From positions 1,333,318,415 through 1,333,382,414 of the forward strand of contig OY856409.1 of assembly GCA_963693085.1 (NCBI GenBank): a stretch of 64,000 nucleotides of DNA, given 5' to 3'. Source of the stretch: Alisma plantago-aquatica. Lineage: Eukaryota; Streptophyta; Magnoliopsida; Alismatales; Alismataceae. The translations under genes were made by a program, and so were the position numbers. Numbering within the stretch: position 1 is the stretch's first letter; every line of letters begins with the position of its first letter. This document shows positions 55,201 to 64,000 of the stretch, in pieces. The notes below the pieces were generated by a model. The model was not told the origin of the DNA. It worked only from the letters and a program-made list of their open reading frames with translations, and did not search any database.

Positions 55201-56480
55201 ATATCTCTCACTGGGATGTTTGGTCTCACCCTGTGGGTTTCCACATCTTTTAGGTGGTCGAGCATGGGGAAATAGAGATTGTGTTGTTGAGGCTGAGCAA
55301 TAAGAGGAGCGCTAGTTGAGTCAAGGTTGGATAAACTGCTTGTGTGTTTTGTCGTAGAGTCTTATGTGTCGTCTCTGTACTCTCAGGTCCTTGGGGGAGT
55401 TTTGTAGACGTTGTATATTGAGATGATGTTTTGACTTTACGCCTTTGATGTACAAATATGGCATGTATGTATATGTGACAACTTATCATATGTATAGACT
55501 GTGTCCAGTGAGCCAGTGAAAAATATTATATAATAATCTTTTGGCAGATGATATATATATACATGTGACTTCTGTGGACTCTGATGTGATATGTTTCTAC
55601 TTGAGGTGGATATGTGAAACAATTTTAATTTCCTGTGAGTTTTGGTAACCTGGTTTGCTTAGTGTTGATTCTGCGTTTTGTTTTGAGTAATCTCTCTCTA
55701 TGGCGCGTCGAGGCATCATAGTACTGGAGAAGGTGGATGTCTATCTCACGTTAGAGACTGCAATCTCTTGTCATGACTAGGAGTCAAGTTGGATAAAGGA
55801 TGATCTAACCGTCATTTGGGTCCGTGGTTAGTAGGACTAGATAAAGTCATTTGATCAGATCATATGTGAAAAGGAAATAGAGAACAAAATGTGCATGACA
55901 CCTATGTTGTTAATTAAAGACCCATTACCAAAGTCTAGATAGACTAGGATTAGATTATTTATGTATTAAAGTGTTTTTCTTTGCAACTGGAATTGGAGTA
56001 TCTAGGAGAGGTAAAACTGAACCAAAATTGGTGTATTACCTAATTTTGGTACTAGGATTTCGAAAATCAAGTTGTTTTTGTGATTTGACAGTCCTAGTTA
56101 TCAATATTTCCCTTTCTTTTAAATAATAAGGATTAATTATATAGAGTAACTTAAATTCACTCAGAGGCTTATATTTTAGAGAAAACTATATAATATAGTT
56201 TCAAGTTCATACAAAATTGAAAGGCCAAAATATAGTTATGAAAAGGGTCAATTTGACTTTATCCCTTATGGATCACTAATTTTCTAATTAGGGTTAACTT
56301 TGATGAAATTTAGTTTCTATTAAGTTTGATAATGAAAAATTATCCCTGAATATAATTTAGGAATTAAAATTGGGTCTCTAAGTTTTAATGGGTTTTATAC
56401 GGAGCATCATGATTTGAAATTTGAAACAAGGGTTTTCTAATTTAGGATTATTTGTATTAAAAAACAATTAGGGTATCACA
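55201..56480. repeat. Further LTR-like noncoding block
   Basis: No gene. The start (CTCTCACTGGGATG..GGTGGTCGAGCATGGGG) could continue the plus-strand block 38649-42508. The end read on the minus strand, TGTGATACCCTAATTG at 56480, looks like another gypsy LTR start. I cannot decide between these. Confidence 0.3.
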
Positions 56481-58195
56481 CACATGGGCTCTCTTAACAT
56501 GTAAATATTTATATTCTATTGAATACATATACTCTTAACAACTTTTATGTCCTTACTATTGTTTATGAATAATTCATTTGTATGATTAGCTACCTTCTTA
56601 TGATGTTTAACTTGTAATGCATTGAAAGGTTAGTATTAGATCAAATCTAGAGTTAAGAATTAGTGTGAATGTTTGTAAGTATCCAGTCACTAGAGAAAAT
56701 GATCATATGTTTGTCTGATTGGTTGTTTGTTTGTCATCGTGAGAGCGAGACATACTTATAATCCAGATCTAACTTGATCTCAAGAGATGTTAGAATAGAC
56801 ACTAATGATGATTACTCGTAAACTATGCTAAGGGCATACAAATGGGTATCAATGTTTGCATGTTGGTGAGTACGCTTAGTTGGTGAAATCCCATCCAACC
56901 TATGTCCAAATATCAAAACCCATTAAAAAGATCTAAAACTTGTTTTTCTTTTATTCTGGTAACTTAGTTTTCTTTTGTTTTGTCCTATTTGTTCTTGTTG
57001 GTTACCTTGTTCCATAAGAAATAACAAATACCTTTTATTGACTTAGTTAAGCTAAACTCTCAATTCCTGAACAAATTGTCACACTTATCCCTATGTTCGA
57101 CTCCTTTTACTACACATGGCCCCGTATTATCATTGCGCCCGTTTAAGATATCACATATAAACTTAGCTTAAAGTCCGATAATCCACCCCATTCGTCATCA
57201 TTTTGGACTCATGAACTATAGTTGATCAATCCTACCCTTATCACACATATTTACCCACACGGTAAATGGGTAGGGTGATACGTGAAGTTAGCAATGTAAC
57301 TCGAATAAGGATACATACTATATTTTAACAATAGTTTGGTTTTCTACACCAAACAATAGACATTTCTAGTAGTAGTCCTCAGTAGTAACAAATCATAGTA
57401 GTATACACCTAAAAATAGAAATAATTACGCCAAAGTTATTTTTCATAGACAAAATAAACCTATTTATTGGTATATTATTTTTTATTATCATCAAAAAGTT
57501 AATTTCTTCTTCTTCATATCTTATTTTATAAAGAACTTGAATGAATAGTTTAATCATTTTATAAAATCAAATATTAATCAAAATAAAACAAGAAATGAGA
57601 GGCTTGTTTCATAATTTTTTAGTTTTGAGTGTCGATCAACGAGTTGAAAACCCAAGGAACTAATCCGACTTCATAACAATATCTGTAAACAAGTGAAGCA
57701 AGTAGGATAAGAATTCTTTCATTACCCTACCATTTTTGGATGTGGGTAAAATAGGCAAAGGATTTTTTTTTTGAGGAAAGGCAAAGGATAAAACAGACGA
57801 TGAATTACAAATATACTTACTTTTTACCCTGCTTTACATATTATAGGGTTGGCGGTGGTCAATTGGTTAAAAACCTATTCATTTAATGCCTTAAATTTTA
57901 TAGACAATGTCATTCTCATGAAGTCACTCGGGTCCCGGGAGCGCGCCAAGTTAGATAATCTCGTGGCGCGTGCTGACGAATAGACTGTTGCCGTGGCGAA
58001 ACATTATCCGGATCCAAACATAACCACCCATTCAAAATCCGTAATCCGCAGATGGGGCAAGCGGCAGCAGAGCCAGGCAGTTGTGGCACTGGCAGGCAGT
58101 GGTGACGCACCGGTTCCCCCTTCCCACCACGCCCAGCTCTGCCGCTCCTCCCTCCCGGCGGCAAGCAGGCTGCAGGACCTTCCCTTCCAATTCCA
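56481..58195. other. Intergenic and 5' region of TLP18.3
   Basis: AT-rich to about 57900, then abruptly GC-rich. No transposon protein found. GATAAG at 57706-57711 fits an I-box, common upstream of light-regulated genes. CGCGCCA/TGGCGCG inverted arms lie at 57942-57948 and 57964-57970. No clear TATA box. The 58000s probably hold the 5' UTR. Confidence 0.45.
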
Positions 58196-58636
58196 ATGGA
58201 AACACTCCTCTCCCCCACCCACTCCTTCGCCCCGCTCCCCCTTCCCAAATCCCTCCTCCGAAAACCCTCGCTGCGGACTCCTCCTCAAGCCTCATTCCCT
58301 TCACTCAGATTAACCCCGACCTGCGCCCTCAAGAACAACACCTCGTCGCAGCAGGAATCCTCCTCCTCCTATTACGCCCCGAAGAGCTGGACCTCCCACG
58401 TCCAGCACGGCCTTGCGGCTCTCGCTCTCTCCCTGGCCGTCAACTTCTGCCCCATCCCGGCTGCTCAGGCGTCCGAGTTCGACGTGATCAATGACGGGCC
58501 GCCCAAGGAGTCGTACGTCGTCGACGACGCCGGCGTGCTCAGCCGTCTCACCAAGTCCGACCTCAAGGCGCTGCTGTCCGACTTGGAGTCCAGGAAGGAC
58601 CTCCGGATCAACTTCGTCACGGTCCGCAAGCTCACG
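58196..58636 (+). CDS. TLP18.3: TLP18.3 thylakoid lumen protein, exon 1 (partial gene)
   Basis: 147 residues from the ATG at 58196, ending at a splice donor (CACG|GTATGT). Residues 1 to about 60 are serine- and proline-rich with few acids, like a chloroplast transit peptide. Residues 72-92 (GLAALALSLAVNFCPIPAAQA) are a hydrophobic lumen-targeting signal ending AQA before S93. EFDVINDGPPKESYVVDDAGVLSRLTKSDLKALLSDLE begins the TPM domain of the TLP18.3/UPF0603 family and breaks off at VTVRKLT, as expected for exon 1. In Arabidopsis the protein helps photosystem II repair and has been reported to have acid phosphatase activity. The rest of the TPM domain and the C-terminal membrane segment are not in the window. 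Either intron 1 is over 5 kb and contains STN1, or this is a truncated copy. Confidence 0.87.
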
Positions 58637-59001
58637 GTATGTCTTGCCCTAATCCATCACCGTGGTAACTCTGCTGCTAGTTGATGCGACGATGCCCCCT
58701 GGTTTTTGATCTGTGTTGCCTTTTTATTCGATACCGACCTGGGCTTAAAACCGGCTTTTAGCCGCCTTAATCCATCCAACGGATGGATAACCGTGCGATT
58801 AGTTTAGACAAGGGCAATTGCGGTCTTTTCCCCTAACCTGCCACAGTGCCACTGAATTCCTCTCCCGTCATTCCGTAGTGTTTTCCGCCCCCCAACAACC
58901 ACCACCACCACCTTTATCACTCATCTTCGATACACCAACCCCTTCCTCCCGATTCCTCACCGCAACTGAAACCCGGCCCGCCGGAGCGGTTGTCAATCGT
59001 C
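58637..59001 (+). promoter_or_regulatory. TLP18.3 intron 1 start and STN1 upstream region
   Basis: GTATGT donor at 58637. The 365 bp up to the STN1 ATG must contain the STN1 promoter and 5' UTR unless STN1 is read from a longer transcript. A pyrimidine-rich, GC-rich stretch from 58850 is the likely 5' UTR. No TATA box and no perfect telo-box (AAACCCTAA) seen. Confidence 0.5.
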
Positions 59002-59625
59002 ATGGACCGCCGGGTGCAACCACCTCACGTCAAGCTCCTCGCATGCGACCTCCTCAACCTTACCGTCCGCCACACCGCGGCGCCGACATTCCTCTACCGG
59101 GGCACCGACCGCCCCGTCGTCTTCGCCGAGACGCTCGGCTACGTCGTGAACCGGGAGAGGAAGGAAAAGTTCCTCCGCTTCCTCGTCGACGACGGCACGG
59201 GCTGCGCGCCCTGTGTCCTCTGGCTGAACCAGCGCCACAACGCCGCCAAAGGGTGGCGGGTTCAGGACCCAGACCCAGAGTTGGCGGCGGAGTTTGCGGA
59301 GTCCCTGGCGGGGTTGGTGCGTGTGGGGGCACTGCTGCGCGTGCGAGGACGGGTCACTGCGTATCGTGGGCAGGTGCAGGTTACCGTTGCTGGTGTGGTT
59401 CAGGAGAAGGATCCCAACGCACAGGTGCTCCACTGGTTGGATTGCGTCAAGCTGGCGCGATGCGGTGGCAGCAAGCTTCCGCCTATACCACCAGTTGGAG
59501 CAGCCAGTGATTCGGCTGGTAGGGAAAAGAGGAAAGCGGTTGCCTCTACTTCTATAACATCCAATATCTTGCAAGGAATGGAAGGAGTTGGTGCTATCTT
59601 CTACGAGCAAGAATCTAAATATTGA
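59002..59625 (+). CDS. STN1: CST complex subunit STN1
   Basis: Intact single-exon frame of 207 residues; start chosen at MDRRVQPPHVKLLA, which matches the family N-terminus. One OB-fold covers about residues 38-150: FAETLGYVVNRERKEKFLRFLVDDGTG, CVLWLN (71-76), LLRVRGRVTAYRGQVQVTV, then DPNAQVLHWLDC (137-148). Plant STN1 proteins are short and lack the C-terminal winged-helix domains of yeast and human STN1; this one adds a 50-residue polar tail. With CTC1 and TEN1 it binds single-stranded telomeric DNA, protects chromosome ends and aids C-strand fill-in. The strong GC bias matches TLP18.3 exon 1 and a monocot genome. No breaks seen. Confidence 0.92.
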   Translation: MDRRVQPPHVKLLACDLLNLTVRHTAAPTFLYRGTDRPVVFAETLGYVVNRERKEKFLRFLVDDGTGCAPCVLWLNQRHNAAKGWRVQDPDPELAAEFAESLAGLVRVGALLRVRGRVTAYRGQVQVTVAGVVQEKDPNAQVLHWLDCVKLARCGGSKLPPIPPVGAASDSAGREKRKAVASTSITSNILQGMEGVGAIFYEQESKY

Positions 59626-59627
59626 AG

Positions 59628-59755
59628 TCTGGAGTAGAAGAATGTGTATGAATTCAATGAGTAGATCTGATATTGTATAACACCTAATGATTCTGGAGTA
59701 GAAGAATGTGTATGAATTCAATGAGTAGATCTGATATTGTATAACACCTAATGAT
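59628..59755 (+). repeat. 64-bp tandem duplication in STN1 3' UTR
   Basis: 59628-59691 and 59692-59755 are identical copies starting TCTGGAGTAGAAGAATG, beginning 3 bp after the STN1 stop. Identity suggests a recent duplication. Confidence 0.95.
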
Positions 59756-61308
59756 GTCCGTCTGTGTAGTTTAATTTTGTAAAAGAGCTCATGGCTCAGT
59801 TACGACTAGGATGTAGTTTATCTGGATGCTACAACGCTGGGAACAGGCTGGATTAACCAAGGTCTGCTTGTAATGGATTCTGTAAGATATAAATAGCCCG
59901 TCTATCCAACCTGATAATTACAAGTTCATATCATTTCAGTTAATTTGACTTCGTAGCGGATCATACTGGGAAGTACCACCATCCCCTACTACCTTCAACA
60001 TGTTCTCCTCTGTTGATCACTCTTTCCAATCTATCCATTTACGAGTTGACGTTGCCAACTTCATTACTTTTCAGTTGTCTCACATGAACTTCATGTTCCC
60101 TGAGATGCTACAATGATTCTTGACAATGAAGAGATGAAATCCTAGAAACCTACTTTGGCTTCATATTAACAATCTGTTGGAAGGTCAAATCCTTACATCC
60201 TCGTGAGAAGATGTCATGGGAGTAGCTCTCAGGACTCAGTACGACATTTGATATTTAAACTGCAAAATCCACAAGTTTCATTCAATCACCATACACTAAA
60301 GATGTTTGGATTTCTTTCGTCTCCAATTTCTTTCCAAAGATCCACATGAATCACTAGTCAATTACCTTTAAGAGTATAAGCATACACACAACCAGATAAA
60401 GTTACAAAGACAATGGTTGCCATTTGGAATGTGTTGGAAGTTTAATAAACAAAGGTTCCATGGGTAGCACGAATAGCCGCCTGTGACTATGTATTCTGAG
60501 ATTGTTTCCCTTTGTTAAGAACCACAATCAACTCAAACAAATTATGCGGTCACCCATCTCTGACATTATGGTGATCTTTTTATGACCTTTTCTCTAACAA
60601 GAGGAACAAAAACAGAGGGGCGGTTTCAAGAATGGAAAGTAGCTCTTTTCCCAAGACGATCTTGTCTAGTTTCTGAATTTAAACCAAGAAAGTGTTTAGA
60701 ACCCAAAATTCTAACACATATAGAAGAACACTCAACCTTTTTCTCCTAAGAGAAAGGCTTCGTTCAGATTATGTGTACAACATGGAAGATCCCACAAATA
60801 TGGAAGAGACTACTGTTTTACAAGAAGGAGAGATGAAGCTTTTACAGTTGTGGTGTAGGAGAGGAAGAGGGGGAATGTTTGATGTTGAAAGCAGTTAGGA
60901 CATATCATTAGAGAGCCACAAAACTTGTTGAAAAAGTTAACTGGAAGGTAACTTTGAAGATGTTTAAACTTGTTGAAAAAGCTTAACTGGAAGGTAACTT
61001 TGAAGATGTTTATATAAAAAAATCATTGAAGTTTGTGGAATTGTGTGTAAGTTTGATAAGACTTTGAAAACTTCTAAAATTCACAGAAAGTCGTGATTTT
61101 TTTTGAAAATACACGGGAAGTCGTGAAAAGTCACCGTCCTTTTGTTTTATTTCGGGAAGAATTCTGCTGTGGTGCTGACCAAAAAATTGAAAAAAATTAC
61201 TTTCTATAAGAAGTTGGTGATTTTTGTTACTATTATTGTAATTATGCAAAAAGTGTCACAAAACCAAGGGAGAATATATGTATATCTATACTCTGCCAAG
61301 ATTTATAC
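59756..61308. other. Intergenic or intronic, no gene seen
   Basis: AT-rich. A 45-46-bp unit starting AAACTTGTTGAAAAAG is tandemly duplicated at 60921-60965 and 60966-61011. Small frames such as 60692-60898 show no family features. GGGGGAATG followed by TGTTGAAAGC near 60873-60890 could be the polypurine tract and LTR start of an old copia element, uncertain. Confidence 0.45.
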
Positions 61309-61510
61309 AGTTGCCACTCATCATCATATGATAACAAGATCAAAGGTGGGTGTATGGAACCAAATCTTTCCTACAATATCTATATCTGTACAAGCAATAC
61401 CATTATACCACCTACTACAAGAACCATCAAGGCAAAAAGATAAGCTGCAAGGTTTAGAGAAAAACAAAGCCTGGTTTCTGTTCTTAGAGAAATGTATATG
61501 CGTATTGTGA
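61309..61510 (+). pseudogene. Copia pol hinge fragment
   Basis: Part of the frame 61142-61510 reads THHHMITRSKVGVWNQIFP, like the conserved H-P-M-T-R-S-K motif between integrase and reverse transcriptase of Ale/Ivana-type copia elements. Only this short section is recognisable. Confidence 0.6.
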
Positions 61511-62300
61511 GTTGTAAATGAGTTTACAAACCAAATAAATGCCTGATGGATATCTTGAAAGGTTCAATGTTTGTATGCTTACCAAATATTTTTCACATGA
61601 AAAGGGGATATATCATATAACTGGGGACTTCCTTCACGACTATTTTATAGTTAGATTCAACAAGAAGTTTCCTGATATAACCCTCCCATGCCAGTAAACT
61701 AGATAACTACAAGAGTGCTGACATTTATCGTAACAGGACCAGGTCTTGCTTTCTTCATTTTCTTGGGGTAAAGAAGAAGAGGAAATAAAGGATTAGTGAA
61801 TCTAATAATAGATAGTAGATGGGTAGGTTGTAAGATTATGACTTGTTAGTCGTAGAATTTTATTCCCGTTAGACTGGAACTGAACCTAATGAAAGAAAAA
61901 GAAGCTTCATAAATATTTTTTTTGTCTTTTGTTCATAGATCTAAGGGCCATGGTCCCCTATGAGAGGAATTTACTTACCTGTTCCAACAGGAGAGAACAT
62001 GCCGTCTGACAGGATGATTCAAAATTATGGAGGCTTGGTTCAATGAAGCTGGTGAGTAATGGAAACAAGCAATAGTGCTTACTCCAGATTGTTATATTGA
62101 AGCACATAAATGGTTGAATGTTACAGGGCGGCTCGAATCGGGCCCATTTTTATTTAATTTGGTTGATGGATATATCAATTGAAAGGTCGTACCCAGGCAG
62201 CATAAGGCGACCACCTACGACCTCCTTTTGCCTTCCAATTGACTATTTTAGATTCAATTTGTTTTGAAAAAGTTAAAGAGTAAGATCAACACTTGACTTT
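61511..62300. other. No gene seen
   Basis: AT-rich sequence separating copia fragments; probably decayed element or intron DNA. No repeat recognised. Confidence 0.35.
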
Positions 62301-62830
62301 GATAGGCACAAGGGCATGTTAGAAGAAGCTCATTTGAAAGCACCTTACTGTATCTTAACCTGTTGTTGTGTTTTTCTGAATTCTTTTTCTCATGGTAAAG
62401 AAGTTACCGAACCAGTGGCACCTTTCCATCCGATGGCCTCTGTCCCATCTCATCCCAATTTCCCAAATCTTCTCTCTCTGTCTATTGTAAAACCCAAATT
62501 AATGGTTAAATCTTCAGTTTTACGCGCTGTATCATCTATTTTAACAGCTAATTAATGGCCTGCACATCAGTTAGATGTATTTAATACCTTCCTTAATGGG
62601 GATTTACAAGAAGTTATATAATTGAAACAACATTTTGGCTTTGAAAGTCCATCACAACCTTAGATAATCTGCAAGTCAGAAAAGGCACGATGTGGTCTTA
62701 AATATGCTCCTCATGCTTGGTATAATAAATTGATAGACTTCTTGCTAAACAATGGGCTTAAAAGCAGCCACAAAAATCCTTCATTTTGTTTTGCATAATA
62801 TATTTGTTTTCCATAATGAGCTGAATAGGT
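62301..62830 (+). pseudogene. Copia reverse transcriptase remnant (Ale/Ivana-like)
   Basis: IVKPKLMVKSSVLRAVSSILTAN, stop, WPAHQLDVFNTFLNGDLQE, then CGLKYAPHAWYNKLIDFLLNNGLKSS. This is the copia RT segment around HQLDV.NAFLNGDL, with wording typical of Ale/Ivana rather than the Angela-like elements at 1-38380. The catalytic YVDD box is not recognisable. Frames shift repeatedly. Confidence 0.75.
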
Positions 62831-63640
62831 AATTTCTTCTCATAATACTCAAGTACTTGAAGTATTACTGAAAGGGGAAGCTTCGCTCACAAGGAAACCA
62901 CTCTTTTAGATCTAGGGCTTTTGCATTGTTTTCTTTGAATTAGAAGTTGTCAAACGATTATTTTTACGTCATGCTAGCTCTGCCATTAAACTACTAAAGA
63001 AAAGTAATATGCCTGATTATAAATCCATTTGGACCCCCATGTCCTTTGCTATTATTAGTCCGAGAGTTAAAAGCTCTACCCCTATCCAACATTTTATTGA
63101 AAATTTGTCAAACATCCTTAATATCTAAACATGACTAGGACCACACATTTTGTTTGTTGTTAATCTAGAATGTAAGTTTATGTCCAATCTATAGTTCATC
63201 ATATAAACCTTGTCGAAAGAATTCTTGTGTGAAGGGAACTTTACATAATGGCTTGAGCTTGTATCCTCAAGTGCTCTTCTTCGATTGTCAGCCTTTTGTG
63301 ACGCTGACTTAGATGATTGTCCTTAACAAGGAGATAGGCATGCCGCTATTGCTTTTTCTTGGGTCTCTCTCATGGAAAAGCAAGAAGAATATAACCACCG
63401 TAAAGTCATTTATGGGGTTAAATATCAAGCCTTATCATCATCTATTGCAAACCCCAGTTGGTTATTACTGAAGGGGAAATCATTCCCTCACAGAGGCCTA
63501 TGCAGGCTATGTGAGGCATGACCTACCTCACATGCATTGCAAGAAATTTGCCTCTTGGTGATGATTGTGCAAAATTTCTAGAGATTTATCATCCTTGGAC
63601 TTTAAGGACGAGAGTCTAACCCCTAATCCTAATAGCTGAT
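62831..63640 (+). pseudogene. Copia connection and RNase H remnant
   Basis: LLKKSNMPDYKSIWTPMS near 62985-63045 and SSTPIQ are the usual connection sequence. RLSAFCDADLDDCP near 63285-63325 and SWVSLMEKQEEYNHRKVIYGVKYQALSSSIANPSWLL near 63358-63460 are the RNase H. Many deletions are evident: the distance between landmarks is shorter than in an intact element. Confidence 0.7.
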
Positions 63641-64000
63641 TTAACTGTAGTCCGAGTTGGAACCATAGAAAAGAATAGTCTTGCCAATTTGGTCTACTAG
63701 TTACAGGGGGGCACTAATACAATCTAAAAGCGGACCTTATATACATCTGATCCATTTACTTCATGTTTTGAGGAAAACACTAAAATTAACCTAACCTTTT
63801 CACTCCTCACTGCTTACTCCCTTTCTCTTCTATTTTGTGGCAGGTTGGGTGACATGAACCTTTCTCTTAAGTGCATCTCTTTTTGTTTGACTCCCTACAA
63901 TCTTTGAGCTTCTTGTCTTCCCTTTCTTCTGATTCACCCACTAAAAGTGTCTGCTTATCTTGGTGAGGCAGAGATCAACGACCCTTTCAATTCTCTACTT
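63641..64000. other. No gene seen at window end
   Basis: Remaining 360 bp, perhaps the 3' end or LTR of the same old copia element. GTTACAGGGGGGC at 63700 is purine-rich but not convincing as a polypurine tract. Confidence 0.3.

Noticed and set aside
57916..58304. Minus-strand frames opposite TLP18.3 exon 1
   Set aside because: GC-rich shadows without domains.
58818..59510. 230-codon frame overlapping STN1
   Set aside because: Out-of-frame shadow caused by high GC; proline/arginine-rich low complexity.

Overview
The window looks like nuclear DNA of a flowering plant, most likely a monocot. The two host genes have GC-rich coding starts, and over 85% of the rest is nested plant transposable elements, many old and full of stops. 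I cannot name the species. Boundaries below come from LTR pairs, target-site duplications (TSDs), primer-binding sites (PBS), polypurine tracts (PPT) and comparison of interrupted with uninterrupted copies inside the window.

Layout. (1) 1-38380 is a tandem Ty1/copia array of Angela/Tork type: the internal region of copy 1 (1-2680), a shared LTR (2681-4283 plus 21713-22271), the internal region of copy 2 (22272-36195) and a final LTR (36196-38380). The shared LTR is split by a chromodomain Ty3/gypsy element of Tekay/Del type (4284-21707, TSD GGCCT). That element's 5' LTR is split by an almost full-length L1-type LINE on the minus strand (about 5911-12011). Copy 2 is split by a gag-protease-only Athila-like element (24707-32528) and by a complete Cassandra TRIM carrying 5S rRNA sequence (32784-33616). 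(2) 38649-56480 is LTR-like gypsy sequence in at least two opposed blocks. One block is interrupted by a gag-only Sirevirus-like copia element with two LTRs on the minus strand (44522-51781). (3) 57990-59755 holds the host genes: exon 1 of the thylakoid-lumen protein TLP18.3 and, 365 bp after its splice donor on the same strand, an intact single-exon STN1 gene (telomere-capping CST complex). No further TLP18.3 exon is visible. (4) 61309-63640 holds scattered remnants of a different copia lineage.

The most unusual signal is noncoding. LTRs of several unrelated retroelement families each carry a regularly spaced array of short stem-loops. Within an array the stem sequences differ between units, yet both arms usually change together. 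It is clearest in the Tekay LTR (12516-12697, 21024-21206), the Sirevirus-like LTR (45539-45766, 50973-51200) and the block at 52146-52265; weaker versions lie in the Athila-like and copia LTRs. A second result is a mosaic at the Tekay PBS, where a Cassandra interior plus one Cassandra LTR is spliced between the Tekay LTR and the Tekay leader.

No bacterial-type operons, CRISPR arrays, tRNA genes or functional rRNA genes were seen. Nearly all transposon proteins are broken; STN1 and TLP18.3 exon 1 are the only open frames I would call host genes.
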